From Haliotis asinina (lineage: Eukaryota > Mollusca > Gastropoda > Lepetellida > Haliotidae), in NCBI RefSeq assembly GCF_037392515.1, contig NC_090295.1:22360501-22424500 (forward strand): a stretch of DNA of 64,000 nt, read 5' to 3'. The translations under genes were made by a program, and so were the position numbers. The notes beneath the pieces were generated by a model, which ran no database searches, had not been told where the DNA came from, and saw only the letters and a program-made list of their open reading frames with translations. The stretch's first letter is position 1. Each line of letters starts with the position of its first letter. Of this stretch, positions 41,368 to 52,045 are shown one piece after another.

Positions 41368-43086
41368 TCAAGAAATCCAAGGTTTCGTATTTTTCTTCCA
41401 TGTCCACAGTTGTAGTAAAGATCGAGAATTGTGGCATTTCTCCAAGACAAGAGCAGACTTATTTTTGGTAACACTAATACAATATCCATGAGATTGGAGC
41501 AGCAAGTGACCATCCAGACTGACCACGTGCCACTCCTGGTTGCCTCTCTGACCGTTACAGTTCCGCATCACAACGTTCCTTCGATATCCTGAATCTAAAC
41601 ACTGTCCTCCTGTTCTAATCTCATGATGTTTTGTGAAATCCCACAGCTGATTTCCTTGCCCATGGCAAGAATACAACAAAATGTCCACGGAATCCCTATT
41701 CTTTTTGCCTCCTGAGTCGAGGCAGTGGGAAGAAACCACCACATTTCGTATGGGCCCTGTGTAAATACCGTTTCCTGGGATGAACTGATCGGGATAAACA
41801 TGTGTCAAATAAAACTCAAATTGATGACATTGCAGCGAATCTCTGAGAGCTATCCTATCCGAAATGTCGCCATAATCAACGATGCTACCGTCGTAATTGT
41901 CTGTAAAATATTTGTATTTGTCCAACCATACATTGGACACTCGAGCAATGTTTCTTTTGTACCTGATGTCACTTTCCTTCGATGGTCGATGAGGATGGTA
42001 CATGTGCGCCACATTTGAACAGGGAATAATCTCCAGTCCACCTCCACAGAGCCATGTCTTGACAGATAACTCGGTATTCTCCCCGCCCCAGATTTCCAAA
42101 CCAGGATCAAACATTCCAATTTTCTTGAACCAATTCCTACTGACGGCAAAGACACATCCAACCATAGCTGGAGATCGAACTGGGTCAGTCTCCCGTTTTC
42201 TCGTCTTCCACTCCACTTCTGACATGACGGACCAGGTGAAAAAAAGATTGGGGAAGGTGAGAACAGGTATTCCCAGACTCTTTCTCTGCCCCCATCTGAT
42301 TATTTGAAAGCTTTCAGAATTTACTCCGTGAAGGTTAGGGGTAGTTATAATACTCTGATTTTGGGCAATCCTTGTCACCATTGGTTCCAGCCAGCCAGGA
42401 AAACATTCCCAATGTGCGTCCATGAACACTGCTACAGGAGCAGTAGACTGTTCAAAACCAACCATCCGTGCTCTTATCAAGCCCTGTCTGGACTCAGCTC
42501 GCAGTAGCTGCATCTTGCTGAATCGGGAGACATACTCCTCCAACGGTTCCTTCAGAACCTTGTCTGTAGATGCATCGTCCACTAAGATGATCTCCTTGAT
42601 GAGATGAGGCGGGGTATTGTCCATGATGCTGTGGATAGTCCGAAGCAGGACTGACCAGTGCTCGTTGTGGAAGATAATGACCACACTGGTTTCAGGGAGG
42701 TTGAGGTCTGTGTACAGCGAGTGGCATCCTTTAAGACGGATATCAGGCAGAGATCTGTGGAGAGGTATGAGACTGCTGATGTAACTGGAGTACTCCATCT
42801 GCTCGAAACTCCTTTGAAACTTCTTGGCTTCGTCTTTGGGAAGTTTCGTGACATTTAATATCAATCCTGTACCATTGACCCCTGGATCCATCAGGTCCAT
42901 TTGGGCAAACACGAGTTTCACATTGGGATCGTCGGGATGGTGAAGACGTGCCAAAGGATCTGATAATTCCCGAGTTAACATATTGTGATTCGCCCCTATT
43001 CTGTACATTACAGTGACTATGACACTTATTAATAAACAGGTAAGGATGGTTCGTCGTCTTCTTGGACGTGCGCATGGTAAGGCCAT
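41368..43086 (-). CDS. Polypeptide N-acetylgalactosaminyltransferase, intronless copy 3
   Basis: A 572-residue GALNT on the minus strand with the same architecture as copies 1 and 2: Arg-rich tail (RPRRRR), anchor, stem, GT-A domain with D223-A-H225 and WGGEN, then a three-repeat lectin domain (GNQLW, GNQEW, LQLWTW). The residue after the DxH histidine is Trp226 where the other copies have Cys. This is outside the metal-binding triad but unusual next to the active site. I chose the ATG at 43086 (ACC before ATGG, an optimal context), and an in-frame ATG at 43122 would add 12 residues. It is closest to copy 2 in the stem and post-DxH patch. The open frame is intact, so it is likely functional. 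Confidence 0.93.
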   Translation of the reverse strand: MALPCARPRRRRTILTCLLISVIVTVMYRIGANHNMLTRELSDPLARLHHPDDPNVKLVFAQMDLMDPGVNGTGLILNVTKLPKDEAKKFQRSFEQMEYSSYISSLIPLHRSLPDIRLKGCHSLYTDLNLPETSVVIIFHNEHWSVLLRTIHSIMDNTPPHLIKEIILVDDASTDKVLKEPLEEYVSRFSKMQLLRAESRQGLIRARMVGFEQSTAPVAVFMDAHWECFPGWLEPMVTRIAQNQSIITTPNLHGVNSESFQIIRWGQRKSLGIPVLTFPNLFFTWSVMSEVEWKTRKRETDPVRSPAMVGCVFAVSRNWFKKIGMFDPGLEIWGGENTELSVKTWLCGGGLEIIPCSNVAHMYHPHRPSKESDIRYKRNIARVSNVWLDKYKYFTDNYDGSIVDYGDISDRIALRDSLQCHQFEFYLTHVYPDQFIPGNGIYTGPIRNVVVSSHCLDSGGKKNRDSVDILLYSCHGQGNQLWDFTKHHEIRTGGQCLDSGYRRNVVMRNCNGQRGNQEWHVVSLDGHLLLQSHGYCISVTKNKSALVLEKCHNSRSLLQLWTWKKNTKPWIS

Positions 43087-43677
43087 GGTGCACACGCATC
43101 CCAACCAATGAATCTTTCGCAACTCACACTGTAATAATCAAAGGCATTGCGCGCTTTTGAATCCACACACGTGTCATGACCAGCCTTCGGCCTGAGATAT
43201 CGAAATGTTAACGGGCATAACTATTGATCTTTTTCATGCTGCACAACTGAAAGACATTTATGAGTATTAGAAATACACCAAACATATTAAGACAATACAT
43301 ACTGAACACTGGGAATATTTTACCAAAAAATGAACAGCAAATGTACGCAAGTTTCAAAACTAAAAGCTCATGGTAAAGTAACAAACAGCCAGACGCGTTT
43401 CTTTCACTGTTAAGTATATCGTGGTATTTCTCTCACTATGTATTAAAACAGCCACAAAGTTGTTCAAGTGATAAGTTATACTTGCCATGTAAAGTGTTTG
43501 TTGCATGTCTGGAAGGTGGGGTGGGGTGATCTCTGAAAATAATCCGCTGATAACTATTTCAGTCCTCGAAAACGCAAATCTGATACTCCCATGTCACCTC
43601 AAAATAAAACTACATGAGAATCGGGTGTCTGCAAAGTGCTAACTGGTAGACTGTCATGGTTGGTCGCTGAGCGAGTG

Positions 43678-43735
43678 ATGGGGGAAGGGAGGTAGGTAGG
43701 GAAGGAGGGAAGGCGAGAGAGGGCGGGCGAGTGAG
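43678..43735 (+). other. G/A-rich tract (quadruplex candidate)
   Basis: GGGGGAAGGGAGGTAGGTAG, GGAAGGAGGGAAGG and AGAGAGGGCGGGCG: five or more G runs on the + strand. Confidence 0.6.
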
Positions 43736-43912
43736 TCTAGTTTTACGTTGCTTTTAGCAACATTTCAGGAATATCACGGAGGGGACTCCAGAAATGGGTT
43801 TCACACGTTGTATTCATGTGAGGAACCGGACCTGGGTCTTTGGCGTGACAGAGCATTTAGCACAAGGCTGTGTAAATATGCTTGAAACACTATAGCTGCC
43901 CAACCGCCCCAT
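43728..43912 (-). mobile_element. SINE type 1, antisense
   Basis: GAGTGAGTCTAGTTTTACGT, GCTTTTAGCAACATTTCAGG, CGGACCTGGGTCTTTGGCGT and CCAACCGCCCC. It is full length, with an insertion near the head. Confidence 0.85.
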
Positions 43913-43984
43913 GAAACTCATTACATATAGCATATTGTTTTCAGATTGTCAGGTATTAACATGTTTCATTTCCACTGAATGCTG

Positions 43985-44520
43985 CACAGCCTATTGCAGT
44001 GAAAACGTGCCGATGAATTTCACTCTAAACGAACACTTTAAATCAAATAAAGTGAAATTAATATTGCGAATCCTCATCATTTGACCTTGCCAACTGATCC
44101 TTTAAATCTCAGATTTTTATTCACCTTTGGATAAAAGTTGTTTAACAAGCTATGATAGGTTCGAACCGCTGTTACTGGTTTGTATTACAAAGGGACAAGT
44201 GCAGTAGATGACACAGTGAAACAAATGCATGTGCAGAACGCGACGAGCCTTAACTTAGACCAACCTTTCTTGTTCTCGGTGTTTCGTTTAATGTGCATAT
44301 CCTTTATACAAACAAGTAAAGCGATGTGACACTATGATCGTTTGTTAAACAACTTTTCTCCTAAGTTGAATAAAATTCTGAGATTTAAATGATCAATTAG
44401 CAAGTTAAAATTATGAAGATTCGCAATCTTAATTTCACTTTATTCGATTTACTATTTTGTTTAAAGTGAAATTCATCGGCACGTTTTCACTGCAAACAGA
44501 CTATAATTAAGGCCATAGCG
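43985..44520. mobile_element. Palindromic MITE (copy 2)
   Basis: The left arm (GCAGTGAAAACGTGCCGATG, AATAAAGTGAAATTAATATT, AAAGTTGTTTAACAAGCTAT) is repeated in inverse on the right (ATGATCGTTTGTTAAACAAC, CGCAATCTTAATTTCACTTT, CATCGGCACGTTTTCACTGC). The arms are about 200 bp. It is the same family as 23940-24560, without the nested SINE, and has no coding capacity. Confidence 0.9.
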
Positions 44521-45219
44521 TTGACAACATTGGGCAACAACATGTGACGCAATTGAATTCGTAAGACCTCTTTGTACCATTGTATGTCAGCGTTAACTCT
44601 CTCTTTTGCACCTGTTAACGATTTACTGTGATTTCGTTCAATGGGGATGCCTATTCGTGCTGATGCAAAAGTATTTTCGAATAATATTTAAATTATGAAT
44701 ATTTCATTTTGTAAAGAACGACACAATGTCTCTCACGTTTAGTCAATAAAATATTTAAAATTGCAACAGGTGCTTAACTTCAGGTACAGTGCCAAATCAG
44801 GTTCTCTTTTGGGTTGAGTCCCTCTCGGAATGAGAACCAACTCATTCAGAATGGGGCACCGAATCTCCAACACACAAAGCCTACGATCTTACCCACTCTA
44901 CTCCCTTTTTTTCACAAAAATTTAAGAAAAATGAAAATCTGACAACTGTGTTGTTTAGAAAGTGTCATCCGACATACTTCACTTATGAGATTGTTTCACT
45001 TAGGAAAACAAACCCGGTACTGATTAACAGAAACGCTCCTCTAAAATCAGTTATTTCATGTCTTCAGGTGTTGATTCCTCGGGTTAGAGAATCTTACCTG
45101 ATTGTGGGAACCAACAGAACCAAAGTCATTCCAACAACAACGGCTTCCAAATTATCTCCTGAGGACAAAATGTTGCATCTAATAACGCTGCTTTGCCCAC
45201 TACTTCTGCGTTATAGCCA
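44521..45219. other. Intergenic, no feature recognised
   Basis: A 91-codon ORF (44948-45223) has no recognisable domain. Confidence 0.45.
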
Positions 45220-45400
45220 GTGAAGCCCCGGCTTTGAATTGATCGTCAGCAACGTATGATTTGCACAAGAGGCGAACGGCAAACAGGCTTTCTGACTTGG
45301 TTGTCACGTGATTATATTGATCACACTGCTGATCACTGAATTATGTGGTCCAGACTCGAATATTTAAAGACCGCCTCCAAGTAGCTGGAATTTGTTGAGT
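45220..45400 (+). mobile_element. SINE type 2, diverged, sense
   Basis: GTCAGCAACGTATGATTTGC, AAGAGGCGAACGGC, GCTTTCTGACTTGGTTGTCA, GTGGTCCAGACTCGAATATT and AAGACCGCCTCCAAGTAGCT. Old copy without the tail. Confidence 0.75.
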
Positions 45401-45749
45401 TAAACAAACACGCTAACAAACAAACTGAGTTTGAGGGTGTAAAATAAACCGTGCAACCGAAACCAATTGGTTGCATTTGGTTTGAAGTGTGCGTGAAAAA
45501 AGGTATACTCTCGAATCATTAGAAAACGAAACTTTTCATAAAGACGTTCAGGGTTACGAGGGGAATCAAAGAGAAAGTGCGAAAATAAGAAAAATTAGGA
45601 CAAGTCATCCATGTACATAAATTGTCTGTTGTTGAGTGGCTGACCGAATTAGCACTTTAAAGTTTGAATTACTTTTCTTATGACATTTAATATGATAGTG
45701 TATTCCAAGAGTAAAATATTTTATTGTTTGTGTACTAGTAAATATACTC

Positions 45750-45955
45750 TGGTTCACAAACATAAGTGACAGCTGCTTGGGAGGACGTGGAACATGAAGG
45801 TTTTGTATTCAGTAAACTCTGAATTTCTCACGTATAAATATGTCACCAATACTTGTGTAATGGAAAACATAGTCTGGTCCACAAACATCAATGACAGCTG
45901 CGCTGGAGGATGTGTTTTAGTTCTTTCACTAAATACTTAATTTCTCACGACAAAG
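45750..45955 (+). repeat. Two ~120-bp direct repeats abutting the GALNT copy 4 start
   Basis: TGGTTCACAAACATAAGTGA, CAGCTGC and GGAGGACGTGG (from 45752) recur as TGGTCCACAAACATCAATGA, CAGCTGC and GGAGGATGTG (from 45874). Both copies end in AATTTCTCACG. The second copy ends seven bases before the ATG at 45956. Confidence 0.8.
45833..45840 (+). promoter_or_regulatory. TATA-box-like word upstream of GALNT copy 4
   Basis: TATAAATA lies about 115 bp upstream of the start codon, in the spacer between the two direct repeats. If used, the transcript would start near 45865-45870. Position and word are suggestive only. Confidence 0.3.
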
Positions 45956-47665
45956 ATGCGGAAGAAGGTTTCAGTGCTATTTGTCCTGTTACTTTTGACG
46001 CTCACCTGTAACTATATCTGGGTTGCAAGAACAGCTTTTAAACGAAATGCCTTTGCAAGTACATTTGTCGAAAACTATCACCGCGTTGATTTCCCTGATA
46101 TTCCGAATATTACACTTGTGTATTCTATGTTGGGGTTACAACATCCAGGAGTCAACGGCACTGCGGTGGTAGTAGATGTAGAGAAGTTGCCCAAAGGTGA
46201 AGCTGAGAGATTCAAGAGGAGTATTAAAGAGAGGGAGTATTCCAGTTACATCAGCAGTCTCATACCTCTCCACAGATCTCTGCCTGATATCCGTCTTAAA
46301 GAATGTCACTCTCTGTACACAGACCTCAATCTCCCTGAAACCAGTGTGGTCATTATATTCCACAACGAGCACTGGTCAGTCCTGCTTCGGACTATCCACA
46401 GCATCATGGACAATACCCCGCCTCATCTCATCAAGGAGATCATCTTAGTGGACGATGCATCTACAGACAAGGTTCTGAAGGAACCGTTAGAGGAGTATGT
46501 CTCCCGATTCAGCAAGGTGCAGCTACTGCGAGTTGAGTCCAGACAGGGCTTGATAAGAGCACGGATGATTGGTTTTGAACAGTCTACTGCTCCTGTAGCA
46601 GTGTTCATGGACGCACATTGTGAATGTTTTCCTGGCTGGCTGGAACCAATGGTGACAAGAATTGCTGAAAATGATTCGATAGTCACTACTCCTTTGATTC
46701 ACGGTGTTAACCCATGGAACTTCGGTATTGACCTGACAAAGGATATCCGATTGCAGTGGGTGTCTTTCCCAGAACTACGATTTGCATGGATGAGGGTTCC
46801 ACAGCGAGAACAAAATAGACGGAAACGACCAACAGACACCTACCATTCTCCTGCAATGGTAGGATGCGTATTTGCTGTCAGTCAAAGATGGTTTCGGAAG
46901 CTGGGACAATATGACCCCGGCCTGGAGGTGTGGGGTGCGGAGAACACGGAACTCTCCCTAAAAACCTGGATGTGCGGGGGAGGGCTGGAGTTAGTCCCCT
47001 GCTCCAATGTTGGCCACATGTATCATCCACATAAATACTACGACACCAATCCGCCTTTCTTCAGTCGAAACATTGCCAGAATCGCCAACGTCTGGGTGGA
47101 CAGCTACAACATCTTCGCCCGCAACTTCGACGGCAGTTTGGCTGATATCGGCGACATCTCTGACAGGGTTAAGCTTCGACAGGATCTGCGCTGTCATTCC
47201 TTTAAATGGTACCTTACCAATGTCAGCCCTGAGTCTTACATTGTTGGAGATGGGATATATACTGGCGAGGTGCGAAATGTTGGCTTGAGAACGTTTTGCA
47301 TTGATGACGCTCATGGGAGTAAGAAGTTGGAATCACCCATTGCTTTACTTCCGTGCCACGGGAAGCTAGGGAACCAACTATGGGACTACACAGAACTCAG
47401 GGAAATCAAGAACTATATGTTTTGTTTCCAGGAAGCTACGGGACCTGTTGCCATAGCAATATGTGACGAAGATCAGATGAAGCAGAAGTGGCGTTATGAT
47501 CCATCTGCTGATGGACATGGTCCAGTTGTGTCGGCCAGTGGCCTCTGCCTAAGTGTGGACACCACCCAAATGATTGTTATCACCGAGACATGTAATAACA
47601 CCGCTGTCCAGTTGTGGCGGTGGGGAAAGAGACGCGAACCCCGTACATGGAAACTGGAAAACTAA
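45956..47665 (+). CDS. Polypeptide N-acetylgalactosaminyltransferase, intronless divergent copy 4
   Basis: A 569-residue GALNT in inverse orientation to copy 3. The N-terminal anchor (VSVLFVLLLLTLTCNYIWVA, residues 5-24), stem, second half of the catalytic domain and lectin domain differ strongly from copies 1-3. Residues about 92-234 are almost identical to them, with copy 3 the closest at diagnostic sites. The DxH motif is D219-A-H221, the WGAEN loop starts at W326, and the third metal histidine is probably H354 in VGHMYH. The lectin repeats are GNQLW, KQKW and VQLWRW; the middle one lacks the usual CLD and may not bind sugar. ATG has A at -3. The frame is intact. The function is presumably the same O-GalNAc transfer, with altered lectin and acceptor preferences. 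Confidence 0.92.
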   Translation: MRKKVSVLFVLLLLTLTCNYIWVARTAFKRNAFASTFVENYHRVDFPDIPNITLVYSMLGLQHPGVNGTAVVVDVEKLPKGEAERFKRSIKEREYSSYISSLIPLHRSLPDIRLKECHSLYTDLNLPETSVVIIFHNEHWSVLLRTIHSIMDNTPPHLIKEIILVDDASTDKVLKEPLEEYVSRFSKVQLLRVESRQGLIRARMIGFEQSTAPVAVFMDAHCECFPGWLEPMVTRIAENDSIVTTPLIHGVNPWNFGIDLTKDIRLQWVSFPELRFAWMRVPQREQNRRKRPTDTYHSPAMVGCVFAVSQRWFRKLGQYDPGLEVWGAENTELSLKTWMCGGGLELVPCSNVGHMYHPHKYYDTNPPFFSRNIARIANVWVDSYNIFARNFDGSLADIGDISDRVKLRQDLRCHSFKWYLTNVSPESYIVGDGIYTGEVRNVGLRTFCIDDAHGSKKLESPIALLPCHGKLGNQLWDYTELREIKNYMFCFQEATGPVAIAICDEDQMKQKWRYDPSADGHGPVVSASGLCLSVDTTQMIVITETCNNTAVQLWRWGKRREPRTWKLEN

Positions 47666-49923
47666 GTTTGAGTTGAGGAGCGAGGTGACTGGGGTCATAG
47701 TACCTGTAAAGACGTGCGTATAATCGACGACCCGATTGTGAACAAGGTGTTGAAGATGTATTTATTCAGGGATGTTGGCAGATCATGCTTGCATTAGCAG
47801 TCCGCATCCAGATTTGCTTTATATTTGCTGATTCACAATGAAAAGACGAAGACAACAGAACCTGTCAGTCATATCCTTACCTGTTTGTTTAGGGCCTAGA
47901 GGGCATTGCATAAAAGGCTGTGTTAGGGAAGGGGACTTCAGATCACCGTTACACTAAGATCGTTTGTGCAGAATGTGAGTACCAAAGTATTGTTAGACAC
48001 GTATTAGATGATCCTGCGCACTAAACGCATTTGTGACAAGGGAGGCGGTACAACGAATTGGGCGAGTACACTTGGCTGCTACCGGTAGCTTGACGACACG
48101 TGCAATACATGCTAAACGTGACATGAAATCAACACCGCATATTCCTTCGAATGATAAGACTGCAATTTCAGGCATAAGATACTGATATTCCACGTTAACC
48201 TTTAGTTAAGACGAAGACAAATGTATGATTGGGGCATTGACAAGCATTTTAGATATTCAACAATTTTGTTTAAAAAAACCCAGGAAACTGTCATTTGCTT
48301 TGTGAAATGGATCGGTGGTCCTAAACATATTTGCTCAGTATATTGTGTTGATTCAATTCGTTGGGATTGTACTTGTTCCCAAATCGAGTGTGCTATAACA
48401 ATTCATGCGTGAAACGCACGGGGAAAATGAACTTCTCGATATTTATCAGACAACCTGTCTCCCTCTTGTTTCAAGTGGATCGTTCTGTGGGGTGTTCCCA
48501 AGTGTGCAAATTGGGGTCATTTGTCAGGTCGTGGATCATCTTATATGTGTTTACCAGTAAGTGTTGACTTCTTTTTTTGTTTTAATGTGAGGTACATATT
48601 AGCAATTTTATGAAAAATATTAGACCTGGAGGACAGATGGACATCTGCGAACTGTTTCTAGAACAACTGGTCGTCAGGGCCAAGCTAGGTGTTATTGTGT
48701 ATTATTGTTTGGACGGATCTTCAATTTCGACAGCAGAAAAGGCGTTTAACGAGGCACCTTTTACGCAGCAAACAATAACATATGATGAATATATCACTAT
48801 AATTTCTATAGATACCCTGGAGAGACGGAAAACAAAAATCAAACGCTGAATTTGCTCTCATTAGCCTCCTCCATGAAACACGGAGTTCCCGCGAGACGTT
48901 TCACTATATTTCCACTCCTTCAAATGTCATTAATGAATATGTTGGTCCGATAATTCGCCACGTCTGTCAAAAAACTGCAGTAGATGAACACACATTTTGA
49001 TATCTCTGAATTCAAACAATATAGATTTTAAAAGCAATAGCAATATATCTGAAAAAACATAGTCAAAGTCTGAAAACAAATCGAAGCTAAACATACTTTT
49101 TAAAAAACATAAACAAAAAACAAACAAAAATAAACAACACCCTCATCCCCAACCCCCATAAAAACAAACAAAAAACCCCCCAAAACCCAACCAAACAAAC
49201 AAAAAAGCAAAACAAAAATGCAAAACATAACAAAAACAGCCAACCAATTCAACCAAACCAAAAAGTTCAGGACTATGTCAATTTTCTATTTTAATGAATA
49301 TATAGATTGGTCCTTAAGATTTTGTTGCTGAGTATATTAATACTTCGATTTGTTTTCGGACATTGAAGATTTTTATAGATATTTTATATTACATATTATA
49401 TGGATAATATCAGGGAACTATTAAATACTTTGGGACGATCCTTTACTTGTTTGTTGGGTATATTTTGTTAACACCAACACACAGATATAACTGTTATTGT
49501 TCTACTGGCCTCACAACTAACACTACCGAATAAAATCTATCACCCCACGCCACCCTCTTAAAATTATTCATTTGGGGTAGGAAATCTGAGAGCACAAGCA
49601 AGTGAATTAATGGGAAGGTACCTTTGATGGTGACGATATTTTATTTTGACATGAAAAATATTTTTCAAACAGAAGCGATGGAGTACGTTGCCAACCTTTG
49701 CTCACTTCGCTCGCATATAAGAAGACTGGTCATTTTCTCTATGCTGCGCAACCCATTTGCGTTACAGTTTGCCTGTGGGACAAGACATCTTGAGGGCACT
49801 TTAAAACCTGGAATTTGCGTCTAATTTATTGATGAACACAATTTCCAATACACTCATAAATCAACTCGGAAAATACATAATTATGTTTGAATATTTGAAG
49901 AATGGAAGACATGCAGTGATGGC
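47666..49923. other. 3' flank of GALNT copy 4 and gene-poor DNA
   Basis: No gene recognised. Short ORFs (48221-48412, 48610-48849, 49624-49824) have no domain. An A/C-rich low-complexity tract with many AAACAAAA words spans about 49075-49260. Confidence 0.5.
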
Positions 49924-50180
49924 GTGAGTGAGTGTGTTTAGTTTTAATCCGCACTCATCAATATTACAGCTATATGGCGGTAGTCTGTAAATAATCGAGT
50001 CTGGACCAGACAATCAAGTGATCAACAACATGAGCAGCGATCAGAGCAATTGGGAACCGATGACATGTGTCAACCAAGTCAGCGAGCCTGACCATCCGAT
50101 CCCGTTAGTCCCAAGCATAGTCGCCTTTTATGGCAAGCATTGGTTGCTGAAGGCCTATTCTACCCCGGACCTTCACTGAT
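49924..50180 (-). mobile_element. SINE type 2, antisense
   Basis: GCGTGAGTGAGTGTGTTTAG, GAGTCTGGACCAGACAATCA, GATGACATGTGTCAACCAAG, GCGAGCCTGACCATCCGATC and CCGGACCTTCACTG. Nearly complete. Confidence 0.92.
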
Positions 50181-50370
50181 GCCGTTTGTGTTTTATGCAA
50201 CGTTTCAACGATTATAGAGAGAAATACAGTTGTGTCATTGTGTTCCTGGCATGCATGTTCATGCACGGCAATGGAATCCTGAACTGGAAATATTTACCAT
50301 GTATACATGTGTTTCCTATGTGAATTTCAACTAATGTATATGTTGTACTCCGATAGCAATACTGTAGTCA

Positions 50371-50537
50371 AGGCGTGAGTGAGTATTGTTTTACGTCTCC
50401 ATTAGCAATATTCCAGCAACATCACGGCGGGGACACTAGAATGAGGCTTCACACATTGCACCAATGTTGGGAGTCGAACCCGGGCCTTTGGCGTGACGAG
50501 CAAACGCTTTAACCACAAGTCTACAACACCGCTCCTC
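50371..50537 (-). mobile_element. SINE type 1, antisense
   Basis: GGCGTGAGTGAGTATTGTTT, AGCAATATTCCAGCAACATC, GGGAGTCGAACCCGGGCCTT and GACGAGCAAACGCTTTAACC, then CTACAACACCGCTCC. Full length. Confidence 0.92.
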
Positions 50538-51290
50538 ATCGTTAGGAAGCAACCATTCCTGCAGCTAAGAAAAGGAGCAAGTGATGACAAATATGTTATG
50601 AAGTGATGCATTAACCTTGACGATATTCATCAGCTATGGGTGAGTGGATGGTAACAATAAAATGAGAAAGAACTACAAATAAACAATAGATATTTTATTT
50701 CACATAACAATGAACTTGCACACAGTGTTCAACATACAGCTTAAATACTAAATAGAACTAGCTGGGGTCTTACAAAACCAGAACAATCTTATGGAGGGCT
50801 GTGGGATCTGAACTCACAATCACAGGATTCTTGCACGTCCAAGGGAGGCAACTATGCGCAGTACCGTCTTACATTACCAATCAATGACTAAAGTTTATAT
50901 TATAGTTTGACTTCCGCCCGACCCCATCATCACCCCATTTCTAATAAAGAATACAGATTCTAAGAAGGCTCACATTTCTAACCATAGCTGACAAAGTCGG
51001 GACGTCATAATTTAAGAAGATGAAACCATTTCTGTTCACGACACTATTCCAACAGTTCATATTAAGTGATGTACTTAAGGTTTGTTTGTTCTTTTTGCCA
51101 GGAAGAAGGCATGTTCAAATAGCATTATACAATTTCAGCGTCACACATGACACACACGTGGATTTACAATATTTTTTCACACACACGAATAGAAATGAAA
51201 ACTATCTGTATGAGATTGTTAGACAATGACTTGTACAGACGTTGGCATATTTCACTTTTAACATACGAGCCAGGATTTCAGAGCAGAAAG
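50538..51290. other. Intergenic, no feature recognised
   Basis: No coding or repeat signal recognised. Confidence 0.5.
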
Positions 51291-51725
51291 ACACTTTTGT
51301 TCAACTGTGCCAGTATTTGTTGATAAACTTACTTTCACGTGCAACTGCAACACTGCCCTCCCTAAGATAGTTGAAGCTATGGAAAAGACGCGACCCGAGA
51401 CGGGAACCTCGCGTCCTGCTCCACCTAGACCATGCGAGTCCTCACAAGACAAGGACTGTTACGGAGTATGTAGACAGCCAAGGAATGGCCCTTGTGCCTC
51501 ATAGTCCAGATCTAGAAGTGTGAGTTCTGGGTCTTTCCCAGTACTGAAAGAATGACTGGCTGGCAAGAAACCTTCACGGATACAAGATCTTTCCAAGCCG
51601 TGATTTCAGAACTCCCAGCCATGCCAAACGACGAAACCCGTAATGCCTTTAATAAGTGGCTCGACCGCCTCAAATTATGCATAGTGCTTCGAGGGAATGT
51701 GAAAATTTCAACTTTATATGTTAAT
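51290..51725 (+). mobile_element. Mariner (IS630-Tc1-mariner) transposase C-terminal remnant
   Basis: Fragments in more than one frame resemble mariner transposases: LPKIVEAMEK, then LLHLDHASPHKTRTVTEYVD and SQGMALVPHSPDL (the second catalytic Asp region, normally HDNA-PH-A, and the H-PYSPDLAP segment), then RNAFNKWLDRLKLCIVLRG (C-terminal Trp-x-x-Arg-x-x-x-Cys-Ile motif). A stop follows SPDLEV and the frame changes, so it is decayed. The N-terminal half was not found. Confidence 0.75.
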
Positions 51726-52045
51726 GCAGTATGTCTTTACACTCTTATTGCCATTACTTCTTGGACATCCCTTCATGTATTTATTCAAGTGATAAATGAA
51801 TATACAGATGTAACAGTGATCGTCACAAAACATATTTGCTTCTATTCTATATAATAGAATCTCAGCTAGAAAAACACAATTTTAGATTACAAGAAACAAA
51901 ACAACACCAAGATTGCCTCCATTGTCATTTTTGTGATATCCTCCACACGTTCTTCCAACGCTTACAATACCTGCATCATATCAAGGTATATCATATGTCA
52001 TGTAATGTCGTGTCAAACCCAGTCCAGTCATGTCATATATACACT

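Larger units (their letters stand above)
43087..43984. other. Upstream flank of GALNT copy 3
   Basis: Probable promoter-side sequence. It contains a purine-rich G tract at 43678-43735 and a SINE at 43728-43912. No gene is seen. Confidence 0.45.
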
